From NCBI RefSeq assembly GCF_030159255.1, contig NZ_BSCT01000004.1:295578-359577 (forward strand): a stretch of DNA of 64,000 nt, given 5' to 3'. The notes beneath the pieces were generated by a model. That model did no database searches. It was not told the origin of the DNA and saw only the letters and a list, made by a program, of their open reading frames with translations. Origin of the DNA: Bradyrhizobium sp. SSBR45G. Its GTDB lineage: Bacteria; Pseudomonadota; Alphaproteobacteria; Rhizobiales; Xanthobacteraceae. The position numbers and the translations under genes are program-made. Positions 1-8,838 of this stretch are shown here, piece by piece (position 1 is the first letter of the stretch; each line of letters opens with the position of its first letter).

Positions 1-1
1 G

Positions 2-424
2 GTACCAATCGGGCCGGATCTGCGCATGGCGGCCGTTGCCGCGCCCGAATACTTCGTACGGCGTAAGATTCCGCTTACGCCGCGCGATCTGGCGAAGCAT
101 GTTTGTATCAATTTCCGTCTGCCGCGATCCGGCCGGCTCTATGCTTGGGAATTTGAGAAGAGGCGCCATCAGATGAAGGTCCGTGTCAACGGGCCGCTGG
201 TCTTCGATGAACCCGACATGATTCTGGCGGCGGCAGTGGATGGTCAGGGGATCGCCTTTCTCATGGAGGATCAGGTCGCTGAGATGCTGGAAAAGCGGCG
301 TCTTGTGCGCGTGCTGGAGGATTGGTGTCCCTCGTTTCCCGGTTATCACCTCTATTACCAGACGAGGAAGAACAACTCCGCCGCGTTCCGGTTGTTGATC
401 GAAGAGCTGCGCTATCGAAAATGA
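2..424 (+). CDS. LysR-type regulator, C-terminal part (5' end outside window)
   Basis: The reading frame is open from base 2 with no need for a start codon, so this is the 3' end of a gene that begins upstream. The 140 visible residues match the second half of a LysR effector-binding domain: a VPIGPDLRMA stretch, then Y-F-x-R-R-K-I-P-x-T-P-x-D-L, the typical loop between the two lobes, and a C-terminal helix ending in LRYRK. The DNA-binding domain is not present here. It ends 116 bases before the stop of the convergent GntR gene. What it regulates cannot be told from this window. Confidence 0.82.
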   Translation, partial: VPIGPDLRMAAVAAPEYFVRRKIPLTPRDLAKHVCINFRLPRSGRLYAWEFEKRRHQMKVRVNGPLVFDEPDMILAAAVDGQGIAFLMEDQVAEMLEKRRLVRVLEDWCPSFPGYHLYYQTRKNNSAAFRLLIEELRYRK

Positions 425-540
425 GGCTGTCGACGAGTGCGCAGCCGGAGCCTGCAAGCAGTTGTCTCGTTGCCTTGGTCGTCCCGGCGCAGCGCAATCG
501 AGCACCAGGAAAGACGCGGACTGACGTCGGGGCTGCGCAG

Positions 541-1299
541 CTAGAGCTCTGATGGAGTCAAGGCAGTCTGAAGTTCGAAGACAGATGGTGATGCGAGCAT
601 TTCCAGGTACTCGACGAGCTTTCCGACTCGGTCAAAATACTTGCGGCGTACGACGATCAGAGGCTCTCCGATGGCAAGCCCGAGGCGTGCGGCCACGGTC
701 GGATCGGCAACGGTCGCGGTGACGACCTGCTCTCCCGAATGCACCGTCACCTTTGCGCGTTGCAGAAGCTGCTGCAGCGGTTTGGCGCCGAGGTCTTGCC
801 GCGAAAAGCTGCGGCCGATCTCTTCAGGAATGAACGTGGTGATGTGGAATAGCGGCTTGCCGGCTCGTGAACGGACCCGGACGGCGCGTTGGACCATCCC
901 GATCTTGTTGCTGCCTCCGAGTCCAAGGGCAGGCGGCGGATTCACGTAATCGAATTCGTGAACGGTGACCTCAGTCGTATTGCTGACATCCCGCATGTGG
1001 GCCAGCAGATCCGACATCGACGATTGCAGCGGCTCGACCGAAACCGAGTTGCGGACGAACGTCCCTTTGCCTTGCTGGCGCTCGATCAATCCGTCGGCTT
1101 CGAGTGCGGCGAGGGACGTCCGGATCGTTACGCGGGACACGCCGAACCGCGCCGCGAGTTCGTCCTCGCTCGGCAAAGTCTCTCCGTTCTGGCGGATGCC
1201 CTGCTGAATCTCACCTCTCAGGACCAGGTAGACCTGACGATGCAATGACACTCCAGGAGCGCGCCGCACCTTGTTCGCCGTCTGCCGACTTGCTTTCAC
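541..1299 (-). CDS. GntR-family transcriptional regulator with UTRA domain (HutC subfamily)
   Basis: The product is 252 residues. Residues about 16-85 form the GntR winged helix (V-S-L-H-R-Q-V near the start, LPSEDELAARFGVSRVTIR, then the wing GLIERQQGKGTFV). Residues about 100-245 form a UTRA effector-binding domain, which in this subfamily binds a small metabolite and releases DNA. The start is GTG, preceded by AAGGA. It is transcribed away from the ABC-transporter operon that starts at 1540, and a HutC-like near-palindrome lies in the gap at 1415-1426. This makes it the likely local repressor of the catabolic genes; the inducer is unknown. Confidence 0.88.
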   Translation of the reverse strand: MKASRQTANKVRRAPGVSLHRQVYLVLRGEIQQGIRQNGETLPSEDELAARFGVSRVTIRTSLAALEADGLIERQQGKGTFVRNSVSVEPLQSSMSDLLAHMRDVSNTTEVTVHEFDYVNPPPALGLGGSNKIGMVQRAVRVRSRAGKPLFHITTFIPEEIGRSFSRQDLGAKPLQQLLQRAKVTVHSGEQVVTATVADPTVAARLGLAIGEPLIVVRRKYFDRVGKLVEYLEMLASPSVFELQTALTPSEL

Positions 1300-1385
1300 G
1301 TCCGGTCCTTGTCCTCGATCCGATCATCGCAGATCGCCTGCTCGGCAATATCGAGCAAAGCGAGCCTTCCGGCAACATTCTCCGC

Positions 1386-1426
1386 TTGACTCGTATGAAG
1401 GTAGTAATATTAATACGTCTAAACGT
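1386..1426 (+). promoter_or_regulatory. Predicted promoter and operator of the ABC-importer operon
   Basis: A -35-like TTGACT (1386-1391) is followed 16 bases later by TATTAA (1408-1413). ATTAATAC (1409-1416) overlaps the -10 and recurs in the promoter of the lyase gene near 8797-8804. Just downstream, ACGTCTAAACGT (1415-1426) has perfect ACGT arms and contains a GT-N-TA-N-AC core, which is the form expected for HutC-type GntR operators. A repressor bound here would block the promoter. The assignment is by eye. Confidence 0.5.
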
Positions 1427-1539
1427 CAAACGGTTGATCGGCGCATTTTCGCCCAGCTGAAGAAAGTGACGACGCGGGCCCGCGACGAACCGCGGGGGCT
1501 GCCGTTGGACGGCAGCGCGCTTGCAGAGGGAGAGCAGGG

Positions 1540-2805
1540 ATGGGTGACGGAGTTTCGCGGCGTCGATTTCTCGGCGGAGCTGCTGGAGTGGGTGCGGCCG
1601 CCTTTGGGTTAAGCGCTCCTGCGCTTGCTGCTTCTGAGCCCGTCAAGATCGGGTTTGTTGTCCCTCAAACGGGTTCGTTGGCGTTCTTTTCCGAGCACGT
1701 GCCGTTCGTGCTCGATCAGGTCAAGAAGACCTTCGGAAATCAGGCGCCGACGGCGGCTGGAAAAGTGCCCTTCGAGATCATCGTCAAGGACAGCCAGTCG
1801 AGCGCCGGCCGTGCCTCGGAAGTCGCGGCCGAGCTGATCTTGAAGGACCGTGTCTCTGTCTTGCTGGCGACGTCGACGCCGGAAACGACGAATCCGGTGG
1901 CAGACCAGGCCGAGCTCAACGGGGTGCCGTGCATCACGACGGATACGCCCTGGGAGCCGCACTTCTTCGGTCGGCACGGCGACCCCAAGTCCGGCTTCCA
2001 ATGGACCAACCATTTCTTTTTCGGCGCCAGCCAGTTGACGACGACCTATCTCGGGCTGTGGGGCCGCTTTGCGACCAACAAGCGGATCGGCGTGCTGTGG
2101 CCCAACGACGGCGACGGCAATGCGGTGTCCGGCCTGTTTCCGAAAGCCTTCGAGAAGGCAGGTTTTGCGGTCGTCGATCCCGGTCGCTTCGACCTGCCGG
2201 TGGGCAGCTTTGCGGCGCAGATCGCATCGTTCAAGAGCAAGGACGTCGACATCGTCAACGGCGTGCTGCCGCCGCCCGAATTCGCAACGTTCTGGGCGGA
2301 AGCCGGCCAGCAGGGTTTCAAGCCGAAGGTGGTCTCTGTCGGCAAGGCAACAGAGTTTCCGTCAGCGATCGCTCCGCTGGGGCAGCGCGCGGTCGGCCTG
2401 TCCGTTCCTGTGTTCTGGTCGCCCGATTTTCCCTATGTCTCCGCGATGACCGGGCAGAGCGCGCGTGAGCTTGCCGCGGAGTATGAGACTGTCAGCGGGC
2501 GGCAATGGTCGATGACGCTGGGCTTCAAGCACGCGCTGTTCGAAGTTCTATTTGATGTCCTTCGTCGCGCGCCCGATCCGCGCTCCCCGGAGCGCCTGAG
2601 GGACACCATTCGCCAGACCAAATACAACGCCGTGACCGGTCCCGTCGATTTCCAGATGCCGGGCCTGCCTCCCGGGATTTCCAAGACGCCGCTGGCCGGC
2701 GGACAATGGCAGAAGGGCGGGCGATATCCCCTGGAGCTCGCGATCATCGACAACGCGGACGAGCCGAGCATCAAGACCACTGCTGCGCCCATGACCTTGG
2801 GCTGA
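1540..2805 (+). CDS. Branched-chain-type ABC transporter substrate-binding protein, Tat-exported
   Basis: The 421-residue product opens with a twin-arginine leader: SRRRFLGG at residues 6-13, a hydrophobic Ala/Gly run, and a likely cut after APALA. The mature part is a type I periplasmic binding protein of the Peripla_BP_6 (LivJ/amide) family, starting with EPVKIGFVVPQTGSLAFF. Tat export implies folding before transport. The start ATG follows an AGGGAGA ribosome site. It leads a run of ATPases and permeases, so it supplies ligand to that importer. The ligand is not evident; family members bind amino acids, amides, urea or aromatic acids. Confidence 0.9.
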   Translation: MGDGVSRRRFLGGAAGVGAAAFGLSAPALAASEPVKIGFVVPQTGSLAFFSEHVPFVLDQVKKTFGNQAPTAAGKVPFEIIVKDSQSSAGRASEVAAELILKDRVSVLLATSTPETTNPVADQAELNGVPCITTDTPWEPHFFGRHGDPKSGFQWTNHFFFGASQLTTTYLGLWGRFATNKRIGVLWPNDGDGNAVSGLFPKAFEKAGFAVVDPGRFDLPVGSFAAQIASFKSKDVDIVNGVLPPPEFATFWAEAGQQGFKPKVVSVGKATEFPSAIAPLGQRAVGLSVPVFWSPDFPYVSAMTGQSARELAAEYETVSGRQWSMTLGFKHALFEVLFDVLRRAPDPRSPERLRDTIRQTKYNAVTGPVDFQMPGLPPGISKTPLAGGQWQKGGRYPLELAIIDNADEPSIKTTAAPMTLG

Positions 2806-2815
2806 TGCTATTCCC

Positions 2816-3538
2816 ATGACGCTGCTCGCCATCACCGGGCTGACCAAGCGATTTGGCGGCCTTCTCGTTTTCGATCAGCTCTCGTTCTCGCTCGGCCGAG
2901 GAGAGCGCCTGGGCGTCGTTGGACCCAACGGCGCCGGCAAGAGCACGCTGTTCAACCTGATATCGGGCGTGGTCGCACCGAATTCCGGTTCGATCAGCTT
3001 TGATGGCTCCGACTTGAAGCGATCAGACGCGTGGACGCGCTGCCATCTCGGTATCGGCCGCACCTTTCAGATTCCGAAGCCGTTCGGCGACATGACGGTG
3101 TTCGAGAATTTGATGGTCGCTGCGACCTACGGCCGCGGACTGAGCATGCGGGCCGCGCGTGCGCATTGTGACGACGTCATCGCGCAGACCAGGCTGTCGG
3201 CGAAAGCGGCGCGGCCAGCGGGCTCGCTGATGCTCGCCGATCTCAAGCGGCTCGAGCTGGCTCGCGCGCTGGCGCTCAAGCCGAAGCTGTTGCTGCTCGA
3301 TGAGATCGCTGGAGGTCTGACGACGGCCGAATGCGACGAGCTGCTTTCAATTCTGGATTCGATCCAGGATCAGGCCATCTCGGTGATCTGGATCGAACAC
3401 GTCGTCGCCGCGCTGACCCGCTATGTCACCCGCATCCTGGTCTTGGCTCAAGGGCGCGCGATCGCCGACGGCTCGCCGTCGTCAGTCTTTGCCGATCCCA
3501 AAGTGAGGACGCTGTATTTGGGCGAGGACGACGCGTGA
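2816..3538 (+). CDS. ABC transporter ATP-binding protein, LivG type
   Basis: The 240-residue protein has Walker A GPNGAGKS at residues 36-43 and Walker B LLLLDE before a GGLTTAE loop. The signature loop is not LSGGQ but reads MLADLKRLELARAL, a variant known in some LivG-family ATPases of organic-acid importers. It starts 10 bases after the binding-protein gene and its TGA overlaps the GTG of the next ATPase, so the two ATPases are probably made in equal amounts and form the heterodimer that drives import. Confidence 0.9.
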   Translation: MTLLAITGLTKRFGGLLVFDQLSFSLGRGERLGVVGPNGAGKSTLFNLISGVVAPNSGSISFDGSDLKRSDAWTRCHLGIGRTFQIPKPFGDMTVFENLMVAATYGRGLSMRAARAHCDDVIAQTRLSAKAARPAGSLMLADLKRLELARALALKPKLLLLDEIAGGLTTAECDELLSILDSIQDQAISVIWIEHVVAALTRYVTRILVLAQGRAIADGSPSSVFADPKVRTLYLGEDDA

Positions 3539-4254
3539 CCGGTCCTCAGGGCACTCCGCTTCTTTCGATCGAAGGCCTTTCACTCTGGTATGGAGCAGTG
3601 CAGGCCTTGTGGCACATCGATCTTCGGATCGACGAGGGGGAGTGCGTCGCCGTCATCGGGGCGAACGGCGCGGGCAAATCATCGCTGGTCAATGCGATCG
3701 CGGGTGTCGGCCGTCCGCGAAGTGGCCGGATCAGGCTCGCTGGTCTCGACATCGAATCCTTGCAGCCATCCAGGGTTTCCGCTCTCGGCATCGCGATCGT
3801 CCCCGAGAGACGCCGCTTGTTTCCGTCCTTGAGCATCGAAGAAAACATCCTTGTCGGCGCCCAAGTCGGCCGGCCGGGTCCGTGGACGCTCAAGAAGATC
3901 TACGACCTGTTTCCCGAGCTGGTGCCGATCCGATCACTTGGCGGCCATCTCGTCTCGGGCGGACAGCAGCAAATGGCGGCGATCGCGCGCGCCTTGATGG
4001 CAAATCCTCGTCTTCTGCTGTGTGACGAAATCAGTCTGGGTCTGGCTCCGATCATCGTGGCCCGGTTCTATTCGATGTTTCCGGCGCTCCGCGCCAGCGG
4101 CATCTCGATTCTGGTCGTCGAGCAGGAGACGCGCCGTGCGCTCGGTGCCTGCGACCGGTTCTACTGCCTGCTCGATGGCAAGGTGTCGCTCTCCGGTCGG
4201 CCTCTCGAGGTGACCGAGGACGCCGTCAATCAATCCTACTTTGGCATCGGCTAG
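3535..4254 (+). CDS. ABC transporter ATP-binding protein, LivF type
   Basis: I choose the GTG at 3535 because it overlaps the preceding stop (GTGA) and gives a 239-residue protein of normal LivF length; the open frame continues upstream but only as read-through inside livG. Walker A is GANGAGKSS, the signature is canonical (VSGGQQQMAAIARAL) and Walker B is LLLCDE, followed by ISLGLAP, which is typical of LivF. It pairs with the LivG-type ATPase, which has the unusual signature, so the dimer has one canonical and one degenerate composite site. Confidence 0.9.
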   Translation: MTGPQGTPLLSIEGLSLWYGAVQALWHIDLRIDEGECVAVIGANGAGKSSLVNAIAGVGRPRSGRIRLAGLDIESLQPSRVSALGIAIVPERRRLFPSLSIEENILVGAQVGRPGPWTLKKIYDLFPELVPIRSLGGHLVSGGQQQMAAIARALMANPRLLLCDEISLGLAPIIVARFYSMFPALRASGISILVVEQETRRALGACDRFYCLLDGKVSLSGRPLEVTEDAVNQSYFGIG

Positions 4255-4270
4255 AGGTGCGGGGCTTCGC

Positions 4271-5146
4271 ATGGTGACCGGTTGGATCGAACTGCTGCTT
4301 CAGGGCGTACTGCTTGGTGGTCTCTACGCCCTGTTCGGCGTGGGACTGTCCCTGGTCTTCGGGGTCATGCGGCTCGTGAACATTGCGCACGGTGATCTCA
4401 TCGTGCTCATGGCCTACGTCGGATTGCTACTGACAGACAAGCTCGGCCTCGGCCCGTTCACGGCGCTTCTCGTGCTCATCCCCTTGAGTTGCGCGTTCGG
4501 CTTTGCATTGCAGGCGGCACTTTTCGAACGGATACTGAATGCCGGACCGCTGGCGCCTCTTCTGGTGGCGTTTGGCCTTGCCGTGGTCATTCAAAACTCT
4601 CTGCTGGTGGGCTTCGGGGCTGACAGTCAGAAGCTGACGGCAGGCGGCATCGAAGTCGCGAGCCTCTCCCTCGGCAGCGGAATTGATGTCGGCGTTCTAC
4701 CACTCCTCACATTCGCAATTGCCGTGATCACGATCGGTGCGCTTCAGCTGCTGGTCTACCGCTCTTCCTTCGGACGGCTGCTGCGGGCCGTTTCCGACGA
4801 CCGACAGGCCGCAGATCTGCTCGGCGTGAACACCCGCACGATCTACCGGATTGCGATGGCAATCAGCATGGGCGTGACCGCGATCGCCGCGATCATGATG
4901 GCCATGCGCGCCAACTTTGCTCCGAGCTCGGGGCCAACCCAGCTGATCTTTGCATTCGAGGCCGTCGTCATCGGAGGCCTTGGCAATCTGTGGGGCACGC
5001 TTGCTGGAGGCATCATCCTGGGCGTTGCACAGATCGCAGGTGCGCAGATCGATGCGGCCTGGCAGGTGCTGTTCGGCCATCTGGCCTTCCTCGGTTTGCT
5101 CGCGGTGCGTCCTAACGGTCTGCTGCAAAGGATGGCGCCCGAATGA
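4271..5146 (+). CDS. ABC transporter permease, LivH type
   Basis: About 291 residues with some eight hydrophobic segments, beginning WIELLLQGVLLGGLYALFG, which is the classic LivH opening. The conserved cytoplasmic loop that contacts the ATPase is seen as LLRAVSDDRQAADLLGVN. An upstream in-frame start at 4241 would overlap the previous gene and lacks a ribosome site, so ATG 4271 is preferred. The end overlaps the LivM start (ATGATG region at 5143). It forms half of the membrane pore of the importer. Confidence 0.9.
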   Translation: MVTGWIELLLQGVLLGGLYALFGVGLSLVFGVMRLVNIAHGDLIVLMAYVGLLLTDKLGLGPFTALLVLIPLSCAFGFALQAALFERILNAGPLAPLLVAFGLAVVIQNSLLVGFGADSQKLTAGGIEVASLSLGSGIDVGVLPLLTFAIAVITIGALQLLVYRSSFGRLLRAVSDDRQAADLLGVNTRTIYRIAMAISMGVTAIAAIMMAMRANFAPSSGPTQLIFAFEAVVIGGLGNLWGTLAGGIILGVAQIAGAQIDAAWQVLFGHLAFLGLLAVRPNGLLQRMAPE

Positions 5147-6171
5147 TGTCCGCTTCTGATCGCCTCAGCCACGTATTGCGAACGTCGATCATCGCTGTGG
5201 CGATTGCCGCGCTCGCGCTCGTCGTCATGTGGCCGATGGTCGGCTCGTTGAACAGTCTCCGCTATCTGGCCGAACTCTTCGTGCTCATCGGCCTGGCTCA
5301 GATGTGGAACCTGCTCTCCGGCTACGCGGGCATGGCGACGGTCGGCCAGCACCTCTTCGTTGGCGTGGGCGCTTACTCCTTCTATGGGCTCGCAGTGCTC
5401 GCGGGATGGCCGGCGCCCTTGGCGCTGCTTTGCACGCCGGTGCTCGGGGCCATGTCGGCACTCCCGGCATTTGCGATGATCGTCCGATTGCGGACGGCCT
5501 ATTTTGCCATCGGCACCTGGGTTCTGGCCGAGTCGGTCAAGATCATCGCAGCCAAACTCCCGGGCTTTGGACACGGGCTCGGCGCGAGCCTTCCGGTCCC
5601 CGTGGCCACCGCCTTCGGATCATCGAGCGCGACACGTCTGACGGCCATCTTCTATCTGACATTCATCACGGCAACGGGTCTGACGCTCGGCATGGCCGTG
5701 TTGATGAGGTCGCGGATCGGCCTCGCGCTGCGGGCGCTACGAGATCAAGAAAGCGCAGCCCATGTGTTCGGTATCAACTCGCGCCGCCTGAGGCCGATGA
5801 TATTTGCGGGCGTCGGGGCCGCGCTGGCGCTGCTCGGCGCACTCACCACGCTTCAGCGGCTCAGGATCTCGCCAGACACGTCCTTCAGCCTTCTCGACTA
5901 CACGGTGAACATCATCTTCATCGTGATCATCGGAGGTATCGGGTCAACGGCGGGACCGGTCATCGGTGCTGTCATCTTCATCGTTCTCAGAGAGAGCCTC
6001 GCCAATCTTGGTCCGATCTATCTCATCATCCTCGGGCTCGTCGCGATCGCGATGATGTTGTTCGAACCAAAAGGCGTTGTCGGCCTGATCGATCGTCTGG
6101 CCCGTCTGTCGCTCACGATCCCCTTCCGGCGTCCAATCCTGTCCAGCCTGTCCAATCGGAAACGAACATGA
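5143..6171 (+). CDS. ABC transporter permease, LivM type
   Basis: The 342-residue membrane protein shows the LivM features: G-Y-A-G-M-A-T-V-G-Q-H near residue 60, multiple hydrophobic helices, and the coupling loop ALRALRDQESAAHVFGIN. The C-terminus is basic. Its first four bases overlap the LivH stop and its TGA overlaps the ATG of the aldehyde dehydrogenase (ATGA at 6168-6171), tying transport to the first enzyme of the set. Confidence 0.9.
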   Translation: MMSASDRLSHVLRTSIIAVAIAALALVVMWPMVGSLNSLRYLAELFVLIGLAQMWNLLSGYAGMATVGQHLFVGVGAYSFYGLAVLAGWPAPLALLCTPVLGAMSALPAFAMIVRLRTAYFAIGTWVLAESVKIIAAKLPGFGHGLGASLPVPVATAFGSSSATRLTAIFYLTFITATGLTLGMAVLMRSRIGLALRALRDQESAAHVFGINSRRLRPMIFAGVGAALALLGALTTLQRLRISPDTSFSLLDYTVNIIFIVIIGGIGSTAGPVIGAVIFIVLRESLANLGPIYLIILGLVAIAMMLFEPKGVVGLIDRLARLSLTIPFRRPILSSLSNRKRT

Positions 6172-7649
6172 CCAGCCACGCAACGAGTACCCCTGACACG
6201 AGCGCTGCACTTCCTCGTCACCGCGACGCGTATTACGGAGGCGCATGGCACCCGCCGATCGGTGGAGCTTACGTGGCGGTAGAAAATCCGGCTGATCGCA
6301 CCGGTCTGGGCCAAGTCGCAGACTGCGGCGGCGAAGACGTTCAAGCCGCCGTCGCCGCGGCGTCAGCCGGATTTGAAATCTGGCGCGACGTGCCTCCCTT
6401 GGAACGCGCTCGATTGCTGCGTCAGATCGCGGCGGTGTTGCGCGCCGAGGCAGATCGATTTGCCATGATCGACGCGCTCGACTGCGGCAACCCGTATTCG
6501 GCGACGAAACACGACGCTCTGATCGCCGCCGACACGGTGGAGTTCTTCGCAGGGCTCGTGACGGAGATGAAGGGCGAATCCGTCCCCCTCGGTCCCGATG
6601 CGGTCAATTTCACGTTGCGCGAACCGCTGGGTGTGGTGGCGAGGATCTATCCCTTCAACCACCCCCTCCTGTTTTGTGCGTCCAAATTGGCCGCGCCGCT
6701 GGCGGCGGGCAATACGATCGTGCTCAAGCCGCCGGAGCAGGCGCCGCTTTCGACGCTGCGCTTCGTCGAGCTCGTCGATGGCCTGCTGCCGCCGGGGGTC
6801 ATCAACATGGTTCCGGGGGGACGCGACGTCGGTGCGGCGCTGGTGGCGCATCCCAAGATCGCAAAGATCGCACTGACTGGCAGCGTCGCGACCGGTCGCG
6901 CGGTGATGCGAAGCGGGGCGGAGGGCTTGAAGCGGGTATCCCTCGAGCTCGGTGGCAAGAACGCCCTGATCGCGTTTCCGGACGCGCACATCGATCGGCT
7001 GGTCGATGGCATCATCCGGGGCATGAATTTCCATTGGTGCAGCGGGCAGTCCTGCGGCTCGACCAGTCGGGTATTTCTGCACGACAGCATCCACGATGAG
7101 GTTGTCGCGCGTGTGCGGGCCCGCTGCGAAGCGATCCGTCAGGGTGTTCCGACCGATCCGCAGTCTGAGATGGGGGCCATCATCAGCAAGACGCAGTTCG
7201 ATCGGATCATGGGGTTCATCGATGCCGCGCGGACCGAGGGAGCCGTTCTGGTCACTGGCGGCGGCCGGCCGCCAGCTCCGGAGCTTGCGAATGGCTATTT
7301 CATTCAGCCGACCGTCTTCTCAGGCGTGTCGCAGAGCATGTCGATTGCGCGCGAGGAGATCTTCGGGCCGGTCGTATCGGTTCTGCGCTGGTCCGATGAG
7401 GCGAGCATGCTCGCCGACGTGAACGCCGTCGACTACGGGCTGACGGCCTCGATCTGGACGCGCGACATCACAAACGCCCTGCGGACGGCAAGGCGCGTGG
7501 AAGCAGGCTATGTCTGGATCAACAATGCCAGCATGCATTATCTCGGAACGCCTTTTGGTGGCCGCAAACAGTCGGGCATCGGGCGTGAGGAGTGTTTGGA
7601 CGAGCTGCTGTCATTCACCGATCAGAAGAGCGTGACGGTCACGCTTTGA
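6168..7649 (+). CDS. NAD(P)-dependent aldehyde dehydrogenase (paralogue 1)
   Basis: The frame is open far upstream through the LivM gene; the supported start is ATG 6168, giving 493 residues, a usual length. Catalytic features are the general base in LELGGKN and the nucleophile in GQSCGSTSR; the cofactor loop is LTGSVATGR and the C-terminal PFGGRKQSGIG is intact. It is translationally coupled to the ABC importer. A close paralogue lies at 11831-13330, with both sharing F-x-A/E-L-x-x-GLVTEMKG. It probably oxidises an aldehyde formed from the imported compound to an acid; the exact substrate is unknown. Confidence 0.9.
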   Translation: MTSHATSTPDTSAALPRHRDAYYGGAWHPPIGGAYVAVENPADRTGLGQVADCGGEDVQAAVAAASAGFEIWRDVPPLERARLLRQIAAVLRAEADRFAMIDALDCGNPYSATKHDALIAADTVEFFAGLVTEMKGESVPLGPDAVNFTLREPLGVVARIYPFNHPLLFCASKLAAPLAAGNTIVLKPPEQAPLSTLRFVELVDGLLPPGVINMVPGGRDVGAALVAHPKIAKIALTGSVATGRAVMRSGAEGLKRVSLELGGKNALIAFPDAHIDRLVDGIIRGMNFHWCSGQSCGSTSRVFLHDSIHDEVVARVRARCEAIRQGVPTDPQSEMGAIISKTQFDRIMGFIDAARTEGAVLVTGGGRPPAPELANGYFIQPTVFSGVSQSMSIAREEIFGPVVSVLRWSDEASMLADVNAVDYGLTASIWTRDITNALRTARRVEAGYVWINNASMHYLGTPFGGRKQSGIGREECLDELLSFTDQKSVTVTL

Positions 7650-7757
7650 GCTCGGCCAAGTCTGCAATGCGTGAGCGATAGATCGATCGTCGGGCTACAA
7701 AACGCGACCGTGCTTGCCATGGCCATGCTCGCGTCGCCACGACATCTCTTTGCCGGC

Positions 7758-7779
7758 CGAGCCGCAATTGTGCGGCTCG
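7758..7779. terminator. Hairpin between convergent genes
   Basis: CGAGCCGCA (7758-7766), loop ATTG, then TGCGGCTCG (7771-7779) makes a perfect 9-bp stem. It sits between the end of the aldehyde dehydrogenase (7649) and the end of the convergent hydrolase (7798). No clear T run follows on either side, so it is a possible bidirectional or rho-assisted terminator. Confidence 0.45.
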
Positions 7780-7797
7780 AGCTCGGCTTCGCGCACG

Positions 7798-8598
7798 TCA
7801 AGCGTTCGCGGCCTGGTCGATCAACTCCACGACATCCTCGGCGCGGGAAATCAGCGACAGATGGCTCGACGGCACGGCCTTGATCTTGGCCTTGATCCGC
7901 GCAGCCATCCAGCGCTGCAATTCCGGCGACAAGGCTTTGTCGTTCTCGGAAAGCAGATACCAGGACGGCTTGTCGTGCCAGGCCGCAGCCGAGAGCTTCT
8001 CGCCGAAGCAGGATGGTGCAATCGGCTGTTGGACGGCGGCCAGTACTCTGGTCCGACGAACAGGAAGATCTGCGGCAAGAGCGTCGCGATACGCCGCCGG
8101 ATCGAACCAAAGCAGTCCGTTGTCTGGCTTTGCACCCTGCATTCCCGGTGAGGCCGGCCCATGCGACTGCAGATCCATGACCGCCTCGCCCGCATCCGGG
8201 GCAAGCGCCGACACATAGACGAGAGCAGAGACGTTAGCGACGGCTCCGGCTTCACTGATGACCGCGCCTCCCCAGCTGTGACCGACGAGAACCACCGCAC
8301 CCTGCTGCCGGGACAACACACGCTTGGTTGCCGCGACATCATCCGCGAGCGACGTGAGCGGGTTCTGGACTGCTGAGACGTTGTAACCCTTGGCGAGAAG
8401 GCGAGCCGCGACCTCGCTCCAGCTGCTTCCGTCTGCGAACGCGCCGTGAACCAGGACGACATTGTTGGTTTTTCTCGGCCCGGCAGCGCTCGTTTTCGCG
8501 TGTACGGCAGTGGCAGACGCGACGCTGCCTGCTGCAGCCGCCGCGAGAACCTGCCGGCGGTCGAGTGTGAAGGTCATGTCGGATTTTCTCGTGGTCAT
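7798..8598 (-). CDS. Exported alpha/beta hydrolase
   Basis: The N-terminus carries a twin-arginine-like leader (DRRQVLAAAAAGS) and a likely cut after A-V-H-A. The hydrolase core starts VVLVHGAFADGSSW (oxyanion loop) and has the nucleophile elbow GHSWGG. The family covers esterases and salicylate-esterase-like enzymes about 230-240 residues long after export. I take ATG 8598 (MTTRKSD) over an upstream start that lacks a ribosome site; ATG 8577 is also possible. It lies between the catabolic sets but on the other strand, so a link to them is only a guess. Confidence 0.85.
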   Translation of the reverse strand: MTTRKSDMTFTLDRRQVLAAAAAGSVASATAVHAKTSAAGPRKTNNVVLVHGAFADGSSWSEVAARLLAKGYNVSAVQNPLTSLADDVAATKRVLSRQQGAVVLVGHSWGGAVISEAGAVANVSALVYVSALAPDAGEAVMDLQSHGPASPGMQGAKPDNGLLWFDPAAYRDALAADLPVRRTRVLAAVQQPIAPSCFGEKLSAAAWHDKPSWYLLSENDKALSPELQRWMAARIKAKIKAVPSSHLSLISRAEDVVELIDQAANA

Positions 8599-8768
8599 GG
8601 GGGATCTCGTTGGTTGGTGGGCCCTGCAGGGACTCCGCAAGGTTCGATCATCGTGAGTGAACGTTGTGGTCCGGTCGCCTCGAAAGCCTCGCGCTGCGAC
8701 GGAAGTTGACCCGGACACTCATGTCAATTTGCCAAGGTGTGGGACATGAGAGGCCGCTTCGAAGGGGG

Positions 8769-8804
8769 TTGACAGTAATCGTATTGTCGTATTTACATTA
8801 ATAC
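8769..8804 (+). promoter_or_regulatory. Predicted promoter and operator of the lyase/hydro-lyase operon
   Basis: A good TTGACA (8769-8774) is followed after 17 bases by TTTACA (8792-8797). The region contains an inverted repeat GTATT (8789-8793) / AATAC (8800-8804) with a further GTATT copy at 8781-8785. The right half reads ATTAATAC (8797-8804), the same 8 bases as in the ABC promoter (1409-1416). This suggests common control, most simply by the GntR protein at 541-1299. Confidence 0.5.
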
Positions 8805-8838
8805 AAGTAGCCAATTTTGCAATGGGGAGGAGGCCCGC

